Below are positions 25,249-38,839 of a stretch of DNA of 64,000 bases, one piece after another; the first letter of the stretch is position 1; every line of letters begins with the position of its first letter. A program made the position numbers and the translations under genes. Origin of the DNA: Pyxicephalus adspersus. Its lineage: Eukaryota; Chordata; Amphibia; Anura; Pyxicephalidae. The stretch covers positions 47,589,015 to 47,653,014 of the forward strand of contig NC_092862.1 of NCBI RefSeq assembly GCF_032062135.1, in the 5' to 3' direction. The notes beneath the pieces were generated by a model. That model had not been told where the DNA came from. It searched no databases and saw only the letters and a list, made by a program, of their open reading frames with translations.

Positions 25249-28200
25249 AATGTAATCTCTCTATTGCCAGCTAGTGAATCAAATATGTGGACATCACTGT
25301 GGGTATCTGGTTGCAAGATTTCGCTTAGGTTTAAGGGTGGCCATTAAATAGTTAATAAGTGCATGATCAGTTAAAAAGACTGATATATCCTTGATACTGA
25401 TTGTTATGTGGTCACCACCATGCCTTTCCATTGCCCAGCAAAGTCAACATTCATTTGGGAACACTCTGTAACAGCCACTAGCTAATGGGAGTACTCTCCA
25501 ACCTTTACACTAACAATCAGCATAGCTGCTTGGAGAGCACTTCCAATGAAAAAAAGTGCATTTCGACTAGACAATCAAGCACATTCCAAATTAATGTTCA
25601 ATCAATATATCAAACAATTATTAATAAAGAATTCCATAATCTGATAATGTTTATTATTGAATCATTTCAAATTCAGTCTTGTCAGCAGCATTCTGCTACA
25701 GGCTCCAACACAGTTCCATCTGCTACCATTCAAGTGAATGGGAGTGGTTGGGAATGATTTTGTGATTCACGTATGGATCACGACGCACTTCCAAAAAGGT
25801 TGCTCCAGTGTCATAAGGAGGAAGAACCATACTACAGCTGCGTTCATACCTGTCTACCTGTTGTTTGCTGCTCCTGGGAGAACACCAGCAGATTGCTATG
25901 CACCTGTGGGCAGCCAACGCTGCAGTTTTCCACCATGGCCCTAAACTATCTCAAATGTCTCATTATAGATGTCCTTATTGAGCTTCTGTGGCCTTACTAC
26001 AAATCCAGCCACAATAAGTGATTACATTAAAAAGCTTTTTAAATATTCTACATTTTTACCCAAATGTTGCTTGTAAATCTGTTTTATATATTGTAAGACA
26101 AAATACATTGTATACCCTTTTAGTGTGTGCGGTAGTCTGCATTCTTTGTTTATCAGCAAGGACAATGCTGTGACTAGAAGGCCAGAAAACATCCTGTTGC
26201 AAACCTCTATCGTTCCATTACTTGTCTGTCTGATTATGGTTTATTGTCATACCTAACAAAGAGCAAGCTGCTGGAAACCAGATGTTTGAGCTCACTTAAT
26301 TACTAAGAAGTACATTATTTCCTTTCATGATTTTTCTTCAAAGATAAGGCAAAAGCTTAGTCTTATTTCATTGTGGTAGATAGTGGAGTATTAATAATGA
26401 AAGCACCAAACTGTAGTTCCATAGGACACCTTCAAAAACAGTTACTGCCTAAATATGCATATTTCATCTTATTATACTGTATTGTAACCGGGTACAACTG
26501 AACATGTTGTTCAAGATGATTGCTACTTCTGTGTTCTGCCTACATTGTTTCATTTGAAATGCCAGGGATCCCATCCCACATATGGTCACACAAAGCTCTT
26601 TAATAAACTCCTTTCTAGCAGAATAAATAATACTTCTCTTTTATTAGATGAGCTGAAATCATTTGAATTGCAGCTATTTTGCTAATGTTACTGCAAAGAA
26701 AGCCAAACAATGAGTGTTACACAAGACCCATTACCTACACACTACAGCGGCTATTTATGGTTCTGATACAGTCATTGAGCACTTACAAACCCTCCACCAT
26801 TCCTAATAGGCACTGTGAAGTCATTTTCAAAGCAATAGCAAGGTCTTTATACATAATGCAATTTTACACCTACAAACAGAGTAGTTTTAAAGTGGATGAC
26901 TGTTGGACTACAGAACATTTTCCCACTATCTTAGTTACTATAGCATGCAGTCCTGCAGTCCAGCAAAGGGGAACTTGTGGAAGGGAACAGGAGAACAGAC
27001 TAACAACATTGCTTGGGACTAACAACATTGCTTGGGATTTCAGAATAGCGGTAGCACCACAGGAACTTGGCTTGCAGTTTAGCTTAGCAATTGTATTTTC
27101 TGGTATTTTCTGGTAATGACATCCACAACATGAGAAAATGTATACATATTGCTAAATGTACTAACCATGTTTTAGTTTTTATCAGGCTTTATGCCTTTTT
27201 TATCTGGGTCATATGGGGAACAGGCTCAGAAAGTAGACTAGAAAAACTGCTGAGGCGATACAGGTCTAGACAATGCAAAAGATGGAATGATTTCCTCCAT
27301 TCTCGAGATTTAGTGCAGGTGGACCTTAAACCAAGTACAGGATGGAGAACAAAGCCCTATGGGGTAAAAAGGTTATTCTAGGATAGGAGGCATAATAAGG
27401 GTTGCATTAAAGTTAGAATTCAGAAATGAACCTGACTCGCTCATGGTTTGAGAACAGCAACAAGATCGTACTGCCTGAAGCTACTTTTTGAATCTCCGGT
27501 CACAGCATTAGGTGTGAATATGGTTTCTGGCTAAGAAACATCTCACTACAAACTTTTTAGGTTTTATGTATATGGGAAATAGCATGGAGGGGTTCCAGCA
27601 CCAAAAGTTCGTTCCAAAAGTATCCACATTGCCAATAGAAAGAGAGAAGGAGACTGGTGATTTACAAAGGTCACAAGTTAGAGGACGGTTAGGGGTTCAG
27701 ATATAAAGTTAGGTTTGGATTAGGGGACAAGCAGAGATTTACCAATAAGCACTACCGGCTATTAGCCCAGCAAAAGGTCCTTTTTGGTTAAGTTGTTTTC
27801 TCAGTAAATCAGCTGCTTCTGCTCACATTCTGAGAACTTGTGCTTTTCGATTAATTTGATGTTTTTACTTGTCCAACTTCAATGTTCTGTTGTGAGTTTA
27901 GAAGATGCATTTCCCCCACAGTGACTGCAGCTTCAGAGATCAGTGGAGCTTGTTTTAAACCTAATTTTTTTGCCAAATAAAAATGCAGGGACTTTCAACC
28001 CCTTGCATCCTCAGGAGAAACCTTAGAGAGAAACCCTGGTTGAGGAACACTGCAAAAATGTGTAAATTTTTAAATGTTTATAGCCTACCCTCATGCGCAC
28101 TTTAAACTTTAAGTAATTTTACTTTTATCTCCATGCACTGGTATTTTTTAAGTTTTGATTGTTTTACATGTCTGTATTCTTTAAAATTCAATACAGTATT

Positions 28201-29844
28201 GTTTGTTTGTTATTTTAAACAAATTAGGATAAAAACAGAACTCTGTCCAAAGCTTAGTGTTTAGAATTGAGTTGATTATACATTTTACTGCAAGCCTACT
28301 TTTGTCCAAGCAGTGGAGCAAATCTCAGTCCACATTTTGGCAAAGAAAGTTCTCTGAGATTAGTTTAACATTACTAAGATTTCAAGAAGCATGCTTACAG
28401 TTCTGGAATTGTGAACAGTTTGTTAAATTCAGTCACCATCAGATATCGGCTGGCCACCAAAGCTGTTTCACCTAATATACTGCATGATTCTCAAAGCAAA
28501 TTCATAAAACAATTTACCAACAAATGTAATTCTACTGCACAAAGAATATTTATGGGTTGCTTGGAATAAAAGAATCCAGCAGTATAACATTCTGTAAAAC
28601 AGGGGATGAAAAATTGAACACCACATTAAAAATGTTATGTTAACAAACAGAATAGACATTCCAGCTGTTTAATTCCAGTGCATTACACATTAGCTTCAGG
28701 GCAGAATTCTACTATGGGAATGACTGACCATTCATGCAATGACATTACAACCATCCTTAATGTTTGCTTTGTAAATCCGAAGGCAACCTCAGATCTGATT
28801 TAGTGATCTATAGGAAGCCATCTCTTTAAATAAAAAAGGATATGTTAATATGTGTATTTTTTTAATATAGATTAGGGATACTGTAATTCTTGACAGTCTT
28901 ATATCTCCTTTAAAATTAAAAGCTGAACTCCGGAACTATATTAGTCATGCACTGAATAAAGCCCCTGGAAGGATGTGCTTGCTTTTCTCTGTATCTGGTT
29001 TTTACAAAAGGTCACCGCCATGTTCTCTCATTTAGTGGGTTAACTGGTCATGTAACAGCCCAATGTTATTTTCTAATGTGTCACTGGGTGCCTATATGAT
29101 CCACCTTCCAGAACCAGGTATAAAGGTAGTATGATGATTTCCTTGTCAATATAGCAATATGAGAGGAAAATGAATTCTATCACATTCATCCTACTCTAAC
29201 AGTGATTTCTCAGGACAGGAATAGAATGCTATCTGATCTTATTTACTGTGTATAAGAAAAGGAAGTTTCATGGAAAGATTGAGAGCCTCCCAGAGTTAAG
29301 CTTTGAATGCTGCAATGGAAAAAGGTTGAAACAAACAGGCCTATATTCCTTTAGTATATCAGCCCTTTCTTATAGCAAATTGAAGAATTCCCTTGCACAA
29401 GTTATTTAACTTAACATAGTAAATTAAATGAAGCTCTGCTGACTTCAAACATTCTATATTGTGCATGCAAAAAAAAATGATTGGGTATTCATTGCAAAGT
29501 GACTTTTTACCACATTCTCTAAGCAGGGTGAGTTATTCTTTGATAATTTACCTTGGTAAGTGAACAGCCTAAGTTCCTCTATTAAATCATCCCGAATGTG
29601 TCCTTTCCTTAGCAGTAGGCAATAATTCTTTCATTGTGTGGATAAAGAACTTTATATATATGTAAAACAATCACATAAGTGCTGAAACTTTTAAACAGTA
29701 CACAGTGTTCCTGCAAGTAATGTTTGTGGTAGAAGCCCATTCACAATTCGAATATAATTCGAATATACTGAGCATTGTAAATAAATGGTCAAGTTCTTTC
29801 TAATTAATGTAGATGTATTAATGTAATAAAAACAGAATAAGGGT
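25249..29844. other. Intergenic, nothing recognised beyond a 19-bp tandem
   Basis: A 145-codon frame at 26679-27116 is the longest outside the LRR gene and the minisatellite, but shows no domain, no Kozak strength and contains the 19-bp tandem duplication. Confidence 0.5.
26998..27035 (+). repeat. 19-bp tandem duplication
   Basis: GACTAACAACATTGCTTGG is present twice in perfect tandem. A smaller TATTTTCTGG duplication follows at about 27095. Confidence 0.9.
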
Positions 29845-30258
29845 AAATTGTATTCATAGCAAGTCAAAAGACTAATACATATAGTGAATGATATTTGCGA
29901 AATCACAATGATCTCATGAGAGAGCTTGTCAATACTGTCCTCAGTCACTCTTCATAGGAAAGTTTGGTTCTTGTAGACATTTTGGGCCACCACAATAAAT
30001 ATGTTCCAAATTTTCATGATCTTAAAAACAATATGTGTCTCAAATTCCCTGAGGAAGCCGTTATGGCAAAACACGTTGGGAAATAAGATTAGAAGTGAAA
30101 ATTAGACGTGTCTGTCTAGATACCGTAACCCCCCTCCTCCTCCTACCCAGCATGCTGCAAAGGGAAAACAAGGGTGGCACGGCATATCATTGATATTTGT
30201 GATTACGCAAATCTCATGTACTATACGTATGTCTTTTGACTTGCTATGAATACAATTT
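29845..30258. mobile_element. Element with about 75-bp terminal inverted repeats
   Basis: The left arm (29845-29922) and right arm (30184-30258) are inverse copies. The outer 25-30 bp, including the block ATTCATAGCAAGTCAAAAGAC, are almost identical. Inside sits a CCTGAGGAAGCC..AAAACACGTTGGG motif of a kind seen in many frog and fish interspersed repeats. There is no coding frame. The superfamily is unknown and the target duplication was not resolved. Confidence 0.72.
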
Positions 30259-30955
30259 GGCCAAAGGAACCCTTCTTTCTGTTTTTTTCTTTATTTCATA
30301 TTGTTAACTTTAGGGGTCCATTAACCAATTATAATATATCACATGTAATTATACCATACACTTTCCTTCCCACTTATCAGGTAATGTAGACCTAGCATCA
30401 TGTCATCATCATGTATTCTTTCATGTTAAGTGAATACATGTGTAACTATAATATATACAGGTATTTATTTCCTCTCCACAGACCACACTAATCCCCCTGA
30501 CAATACCATCCTATTTGTTCTCTCAAAAGAATAGCATCATCTGTGTTGAGGTATCATCATTATATACAGCATCTGCTTCCTGGACTGATATACCAGCTCA
30601 GCAATGACACAATAGTGTAGATTTTGGTGTTTTCCTTGGCTGTGTTCACAAATGGCTGACACACATTATCCCTGCCCTGTCCTTTAGCAGATACAGCATT
30701 AGAACCTTAAAGTGCACAGAAAAGCTTTTTAATGATAAAAGGATAATGATAAAAGGTATTGTTTTATCAAAGTGTAATGCTAGTGATTTTGCTGACATAT
30801 GAGGAATTTATGCATTCAAACTTATAAAGTTACTAAAAGTACACTAGAGTGTTATTTCAGAGAAGAATGTATTGGTATTGAGAGAAAGAAGAAATGGCTT
30901 TCTGAAATGCAAAATCTTGGTGTACTGCAGATATAAAATAATGACCCTGTCATAT

Positions 30956-31304
30956 AAAGCAAAACTAAACCTAAAATAATGTGTAGGCTGATTCTTTATT
31001 GCAGAATGGACAGGCTATGTCTACTCTTATTCAATAAGATGAAAGGGACATGATAACAATTGTTAACAATTATTTAACTGAACCCACATCTTCATCTGGT
31101 CTTCTTCCAAGTTCAGGATCTTCAGCCATCTTGATTGGCAAGGCTGGAATGACACCTGCACATGCGAGTTCAATTATTTTCAGGATCTTAAACTGAGCGG
31201 TACATACAATATAGAGGAGATTGTGAGCAGGTAAGTTCGCATTATTGCAGAAGAGACATAGCCTACTCAAATGTTTTCAATTTTTAGGTTTAGTTCCACT
31301 TTAA
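30956..31304. mobile_element. MITE family C (TTTAGTTCCACTTTAA ends), complete
   Basis: The left end AAAGCAAAACTAAACCTAAA and right end TTTAGGTTTAGTTCCACTTT are inverses. The middle contains TTCAGGATCTTCAGCCATCT, GGCAAGGCTGGAATGA and TTGTGAGCAGGTAAG, shared with the 21.5 kb copy. The ends resemble TTAA-targeting vertebrate MITE termini. It has no gene. Confidence 0.7.
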
Positions 31305-31496
31305 GGTAAAATACAGAGATATTTACAAGGTTGGAGAGCCAAATACAGTATTACAATAGAGTGTATATAAACACAATACCACTGGTGTGAGGAAATAGAC
31401 TGGCTGAGTGTTACCTGGAACTTTAAAGCTGTTGGTTTTCATTGTTCATTCTTGCCACAACAAGCAGCTATAGTAGGAAAAGCAAGTGGTCTAATA

Positions 31497-32190
31497 TCTC
31501 ACTATTCGATTTGACAGCTATTCGATCGAATAGTAAGAAATTCTCTGGGTGATCAAATGCCGAATACGAACACCATTGAAGTCAATGGTGCGAGAATTCA
31601 GGGTTTTTTTTAGGGTCTTTTAAGGGCTGCAAGAGCAATCAGATTGGTTTTGCAGCCCTTTACTAGTTGAATGTGTTCTTAGATAGAGTTTTTCTATCCA
31701 AGAACACAGGGAACTACAGGTGATGAATGGGGACAAGTCCCGATTCATCACCTGTAGTTCCCAGACATTGTAGTAGAACTGCAAAGGTCTGCAGTTCAGT
31801 TTCCCACGTGACGTCCCGTTGGAACGGAACTGCAGATTACCACGTAGTTCCACTACGATCTTTGGGCACTACAGGTGATGAATGGGGACAATTCCCTATT
31901 CATCACCTATAGTGCCTGGAGATTCCGCAGACTGCACAGCTGGGGAATCCTAATGTCAGCGTGGGAAAACCTGTAAAAAAAAAAAAGTTAGTTAAAAAAA
32001 CACAAACATTCAATAAATTACTTTAAAATAAATTGTTGTTTGGTGTAAACACATTTTTTACATTTTCCCACCGATTTTTTTTACTGTTGAATCCCGTGTT
32101 TTTCGGGTCAGGTCTATCCGAATTCGAACAGCCATATTCGGGTTGAATATAAGGACAACCCGATCCCGACCCAACACTATCTACCACTCC
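31497..32190. repeat. Chain of consecutive hairpins, probable foldback-type element
   Basis: In its first 420 bp, consecutive inverted repeats sit side by side: palindrome 31518-31533; 31571-31579/31582-31590; 31622-31632/31650-31660; 31673-31686/31694-31707; a perfect 20-bp stem 31709-31728/31743-31762; an imperfect stem of roughly 36-bp arms spanning 31770-31856; and 31865-31888/31893-31916, a near copy of the 20-bp stem. The remainder (to about 32190) has CGGGTCAGGTCTATCCG and CCCGATCCCGACCC motifs. No outer terminal repeat or gene was found. Confidence 0.6.
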
Positions 32191-32456
32191 CATGCATACA
32201 TTTGCAAACTGTTAGCAATATGAAAAAAACATTGTGCATTGTAGTTTATTTTTCATTATTCCCAAATGTTTACAAATGCTACACCACACAATGTGCAACA
32301 TGATATGAACTAAACAGTCTATACTGCACAATAACTGTACCCATGAATAAATACCATCAACATATGTGTAAAAGTATGAACATATCAAAATACCAAGTTT
32401 TATTATACTTATGGAATGTACATGAATAGTGTAATTAGCTGACTGATTTACACATA

Positions 32457-33092
32457 CCGTATTTTTTGCCGTTTAAGATGCACTTTTTCTCCCCCAAAAC
32501 TGGGGGGGAAAAGTTGGTGCGTCTTATACGGCAAACACCGTTTTAAAAAATAATTAAAATAACATACTCACCCGATACCCTGATCCTGCGTACGTCCCTC
32601 TCCTCGCCTCCTCTTCTCTCCTTTCCTCGATGCTGGCTGCAGCGCGTGTCTCCTCCTTCCTGCAGAGCAGAGCGAGAAGAAGCCGGCACACGCGCCCCCG
32701 CGATTCTGAACCCGGAAGCATGCTGGAAGCAAGCTGATCCCTGCCCTAACGGAGTTCCCCGACGGAGAAAAAGGTACGGTATCAGTAAGTGATCAGAAGG
32801 GGAATTTAAATTGGCACAGAGTGATCACAAGGGGAATTTAAATTGGCACAGAGTGATCAGAAGGGGAATTTAAATTGGCACAGAGTGATCAGAAGGGGAA
32901 TTTAAATTGGCACAGAGTGATCATATGAATGGTTGACATAAAATTGTTCTTAAACTGCTGTTAACTTTATACAGTTGATATAAAATATTTTACTACAGTA
33001 TTTGGTTCAGAATCTTTTTTTTCTAGATTTTCCTTCTTTAAAATTGGGTGCGTCTTATATTCCGGAGCGTCTTATACGGCGAAAAATACGGT
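32457..33092. mobile_element. DNA transposon with CCGTATTTTTnGCCG ends
   Basis: The left end CCGTATTTTTTGCCGTTTAA and right end (33072-33092, TTATACGGCGAAAAATACGG) are inverses, with TA on both sides. Subterminal TGCGTCTTATA repeats occur near both ends. The interior has a GC-rich stretch at about 32580-32760 and four 32-bp tandem repeats. There is no transposase. Confidence 0.75.
32789..32924 (+). repeat. 32-bp tandem repeat, four copies
   Basis: The unit begins GTGATCAGAAGGGGAATTTA and ends TTGGCACAGA. Copies start at 32789, 32821, 32853 and 32885 and are nearly identical, with a partial fifth from 32917. It is internal to the CCGTATTTT element. Confidence 0.93.
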
Positions 33093-34402
33093 AGTTATTT
33101 TTTTTTCATATAGCAATATTGTATCTGTGAGTCACCTCAGTGATCTGTAGACTCTAGTTAGCTTTTCTGACCAAGACCAGCCACCCAAATCCAGGGGCTC
33201 CAACAAGGCTCAATTAGTATTTGGTCCCTTCTGCTTTTTCAGCTGAGCCTCCCGCACAGCCACTTGCTATACTAGCAGCTATGTTTCTCTGAAGATTCTA
33301 AGGGCTAAAATGGCTTCATTAACAGATACAATATTCTAAAATATAATTGAGCTGTGTGCTCAGATCTTTCCCAAGGATTGGCAATAATGGCTTATTTTTT
33401 CTCTCTGAGAAAAATAGGAATCCTGAGGAGACCTCAGGCTCAGCATCCACAGTCTTAAAAAGACATGATCCTATGACCAACATTATTGAAGTCTTCTGAG
33501 GTGTCTTCAACAGGATCTTTGACAAGCTAGATTATTCATTCTCTGTGGTCAGTGTGTTACGCGCCTTCTACAAGAGTAACTTACCATGATGAGTGATAAA
33601 ATACCACACTCTTGCTGCTAAACGTGCCTCAGCTTGCTCTCAAACAGGAACCCCTGCAATTTGTCTCCCCATACGTATATTCAGAAGAAAAGGCTCAAGG
33701 CCCTCAGTGGATGGAAAACTCAACTGCCTCTCACATTTATTCCATCCAGGTCTCTCTCTTTGGCTGTATGGCAACTCTGTGTTCTCATTACTTATGATTA
33801 TTTTCCAGACATCAGCACAATGTCTGGGAAATATGTATGTGGCCAAAATCTGTTATCCTAGAGGAGCGGGATTCTTTTTTGTCCAGAGGAAATGAAAATT
33901 GTTAATTTCTGCGACCACTTACTGTGGACCCCAATGATAGTCACTGTAAATGGTGCAAGTGATCTTTAATTTGTTTTAGCCTGGAGGTCCCAAACCTACT
34001 CAAACCATACTTTCTGGGGTTCACAAAGAATTTCTAGAAATACTTGTTGTTCGTTGCATCCATCTCCTTTTCCACTAGATCTCAAGCATTGGCCAATGGT
34101 ACATGTTCTGAATCAGACTTTCATGTTTAGTTCTGACATCACCAGACCTGACATAACTGAATTTATCTGCATGGAGTCAAGGGCATCTTTGGGTTAGTAC
34201 AGGACTTTTTCAGTTTTTCTAGCTTTTCCTGCTTCCTAATGGGGCTAGTTGTCCCTTGCACCTTCTATCCCAAAATGTTTCTCCTCCTGAAAAGAGCTAC
34301 CTTATCAGAGAGAAGAAATTTCAGTCTCTTGAAGAATGGTAGTACCTCTCAAAGTGTTCAGTGTATCAATGTATTATGATTTTAAAAAAATCACAAAAAC
34401 AT
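33093..34402. other. Intergenic, possibly an old decayed coding stretch
   Basis: Between about 33450 and 34200 several plus-strand frames are open piecewise and have a more coding-like composition than the flanks. No motif was identifiable, so it is not called a pseudogene. Confidence 0.3.
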
Positions 34403-34907
34403 AAAGCGGAACTAAACTGAAAACGAAAAAATTACATTTACCTTTAATCCTGCAGATCCCTTGATGGTGCTGGTCCTTCCCGCAATCTGGGCTCGCGTCA
34501 TCCTAGAATTCCTCTTCGTCCCGGCACTGAGGTACCGCCATCTTCAGTCTTCTCTTTCGTCTTCTTCTTGTCTTCTTGGCATGTCACCCCATTGGGTGAC
34601 ATAGCCCACTGTAAAGGGAAAAAAAGAGAGCTGATCTGACTGCGCTTGCCAGAGATCGGCATCTCTTTCCCTTAAAAGAAAAAATTCACCCAGAGCCTCC
34701 CAGGATGTGTGACATAGGTATCCCGAGAGGCTCTGGGCTCTCATTCAGTCTTAATCGTCGCTGTGATCAGGACTGAAAGGGGAGGTGCTGCACCTTTTTT
34801 TGAAGGTGTTGCACTTAAAAAAATAAAAATTAACATTTTTCCTTTACATATAAGGGTTGTCTACCCTTTAATGTAAAGTGAAAATGTTGAGTTTAAGTCC
34901 GATTTAT
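34403..34907. mobile_element. MITE family C-related element
   Basis: It starts AAAGCGGAACTAAACTGAAA, and its right end (near 34880-34907, GAGTTTAAGTCCG) is a diverged inverse. The interior is GC-richer and carries TACCGCCATCTTCAGTCTTC, CACCCCATTGGGTGACATAG (a 14-bp palindrome core) and TGTCTACCCTTTA blocks. Confidence 0.6.
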
Positions 34908-37100
34908 AAAAGAAAGGAAATACTTACATACTATCTGCCATCTGAATACTAGAAAAAGTAATTATTCCTGTTCTTCTCCTGCTTTGAGTTTGTTATCTTT
35001 TTCCTGTATCCACTAACTTCAGAGTATATGCACTCTTTTTTTCTTTGATACCCAGTACTCAGAAGGTTCGAGAATTCATTACTCCACTCCCCCCATATCC
35101 TATCTTTTATCTTTTTCAAGAATCCTTCATTCGCCTGGGTATAACCCTAGTACATTTGTAGTGAAGAACAAAACTTTTTCACTGGACCCACAATTGCAAA
35201 CTCTCCAGATAATCTTAGGGCCACGAGACTCATTTATTCCCTATTCCTTTTTTTCTGAATACTCTGTTTTTCACTTTGCTTTTCTTGCAAATATTTGAGC
35301 ATTGTTTATTTACTGCAAATTAAATCCTGAATACAGCAGAATTATAGTAAGTAAATTTTTGCACCATATTTAATAGAATGTGTACAGAGATTTTCTGGGA
35401 GGGGGGGTTACTAAAATGTACATTTAGACATTAGAATGTCATTACAAACATTAAAAAATGCAGTAATCCCGTGCTGATTTGTATTCAATGTTTTCTGTTT
35501 AAACCCATAATAAACCTAAATTTAAACTAAAAAAAAAAGATTAATTCCAGTTCCACTAACACTGAAACTCTAGGTAAAGTACATGCAAACAATACAGCAG
35601 AAACACTTTTTGACAGAACACAAATATCAAATAGAATATGAAACCGGGATAAAAGTAAAAGCAAAAATATTATTTTCAGAGCTGCTTTTCATTAGCAGCC
35701 CAGCACAGCTCATGAAAATAACAAGTACATTATTATTAGAAAAACCTGACAATATATGCAGACACTATCAGGTTTGTAGTTAGAAAAATATCACAAAAGG
35801 TCTACTGGTGCAGGTTTTCAAGGTTTCACTACTTTCTCTACAAAGACCACTACATCTATTACTGGATTCAATTCAAAATAAATCAGCTGCCTAGGAACAC
35901 TTTTAGAAGACCAATGGGCATAAGTAATGCCTTTAAAATAACATTGTTTGGAGCTACAAAAGTATGCTCACATTTAAAATACAGAATAGGTCTCTCATTT
36001 AGCTAGATCATTATAACCTGACAATGAGAACACATATTTCTTTAAAATTTGTACCAAACACAATGGATAAATGCAGCTTGGCATAAAAATTCATGATTAC
36101 CCTCCAAAAAGATACTCCAAAAGATATGTGCAGAAAAAAATATCAAGATTATCATGTTTTTCCACAGGTAACGAAGCTTACATTGTTCTCAGTTTGTCAC
36201 CTCAGTGCTCCTAGTGTCTAAACCACTTGAGACGTCAGACCTCCCTAAATCCCCTAGAGTCCAGGAGCATTTTTCATTTTGCCAATGTCTCTTCTACACA
36301 TTGCACCTTTTAGCTTTTGTAGTCTTTTTCGATCTTTTATACATTGTTTACTTTTTTCTATTTGTACACTTTTTGTTGGGGACAAACAGCCACTGTTCCT
36401 GTGTATTTTGAAATGACACTACGGCTTCTGCATAGCAAAGTTAGCTACCGCAGGAAATGTTATTATTCTATATGACAAGTTCATGATTGATGTAAAAAAG
36501 CAAGGGTCTAAATCTTATCTAGCACCTACATAAACAGTCCATTTACAGCATAACTATTCAGGTACTCAGTTTACTTTACATCTAGAGGAGAGTATATAAT
36601 CAGATCGCAAGGTGTACATTTAGCTTAATTTGCTTAACTACCTTCACATTTTTTTGTTGAGTGATGGGTGGACAATGGACGCTTAGAAATCAAAGGAGCC
36701 CATGGAATAGTTTGGATATCTGCATAAATATAGGGATTATCCTGAAACCATTGTTGGTTTATCTATTGGAATGTCCTTTGGCATGCCTGACCTTTAGTGT
36801 TGCTTTACTTTGAAATACGGAAGCTTGAATATAGAATTGCTCCTAAAAGCCCTAGTTATTTAGAATGTAATAGTCATCATATCAATGAATGGTATTGTTA
36901 TTCTCCATTTGTAGTTTTGACTTTATCACTGTCTCCAAAGATCACATGTTGTACATTTGTCATAGTATCTGTGCACAGTAAATATTTTAGCTTATTTATA
37001 TCTACCTGTAAATACTAGTGTAATGTAGGTCAAGAAACCTGATCCAGTTAGGTTTTACTGGGCTTACTGGTGATTGGAAATAAATGAAGACATGATGAGA
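34908..37100. other. Upstream intergenic of LRRC30
   Basis: No gene or clear repeat seen. It may hold the promoter and a 5'-UTR exon. Confidence 0.5.
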
Positions 37101-37138
37101 CATTCCTGCAGAGCTACAGGAAGTGACAGTGGCAGCTG
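37101..37138 (+). promoter_or_regulatory. M-CAT motif and E-box upstream of LRRC30
   Basis: CATTCCT at 37101-37107 is an exact M-CAT (TEAD-binding) motif. CAGCTG at 37133-37138 is an E-box of the type bound by myogenic bHLH factors. Both lie 250-285 bp before the start codon. The pairing is typical of striated-muscle promoters, and LRRC30 is believed to be muscle-expressed, but short motifs are common by chance. Confidence 0.3.
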
Positions 37139-37360
37139 GCTTGGAGTGTCATTGTAAATGTGTGTTCAGCAGTTTCAAGTTATGGCACTTTCAGAAAACA
37201 ACTTCACTTCACTCAGCATGGGAAGCAAGATGAACAGAAGAAAAAGGTTCTTCTCAAATTTTAGCCCATTCTCTACACAAGCCAATCTTCTTCCTCCTAA
37301 CTCAACCACTTTTTTGTCTCAATACTTCACCATCACTGTGAACACCAAAGAAATCAGGAC

Positions 37361-38257
<897 letters not shown>

Positions 38258-38274
38258 CTAGTAATTCTTTAACC

Positions 38275-38524
38275 AATAAATGTACCGTAATTCCCTGAAC
38301 TAGCATGCAAGTACAAACGTGTGCTGTTCATTATACCATGGTTCTATTTAGAGTCATTGGGGAATATGCCAGATAATATTCACATTCTGTTTGTATATAG
38401 ATTTCATATATACTGTTATGAAATGTTTTAGTGTGATTGTATCGAACAGTTTAAAAAATATACATTATGTTAATATGCGTAAATATGTAAAATGTAGAAT
38501 CTACCATGTGAGCGTATAAATAAA
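38275..38524 (+). terminator. Candidate poly(A) signals after LRRC30
   Basis: AATAAA occurs at 38275-38280, only 18 nt after the stop codon, and again at 38519-38524 in an AT-rich stretch. The second would give a short 3' UTR of about 280 nt and is the more plausible site. Neither has an obvious GU-rich downstream element. Confidence 0.35.
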
Positions 38525-38797
38525 TAATTTGAGAATAAGTGTTTAAATAATAATTTAAAAGCCTTTGAAATTCCAGTTGGGTATTATTTTGCAGAATTGT
38601 ACAGGTTCTAAATTGATAGTTTCTACATTATAATTTTCATTTACTCAGTTTGTAGTAAAGTAATAAATAATATCATACAGAGATTTTCATGTGGATGGGG
38701 TTTCTTTGCTGGAACCTAGATGTACTGTAGTACCACCTGCTGGAGAAACTCATTATTGCCTTTTTCATCATAGTCTAAAGAAATCTAAGAGAATCTG

Positions 38798-38808
38798 GAG
38801 TCTGCTGG

Positions 38809-38839
<31 letters not shown>

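Noticed and set aside
26679..27116. 145-codon open frame
   Set aside because: No domain or family resemblance, poor start context, and it spans a local 19-bp tandem duplication; likely chance.
33450..34200. Possible decayed retroelement coding region
   Set aside because: Piecewise open frames look coding-like, but no reverse transcriptase, integrase, recombinase or gag motif could be named.
35055..35085. GGTTCGAGAATTC resembling a tRNA B box
   Set aside because: No A box at the right distance and no cloverleaf could be drawn.
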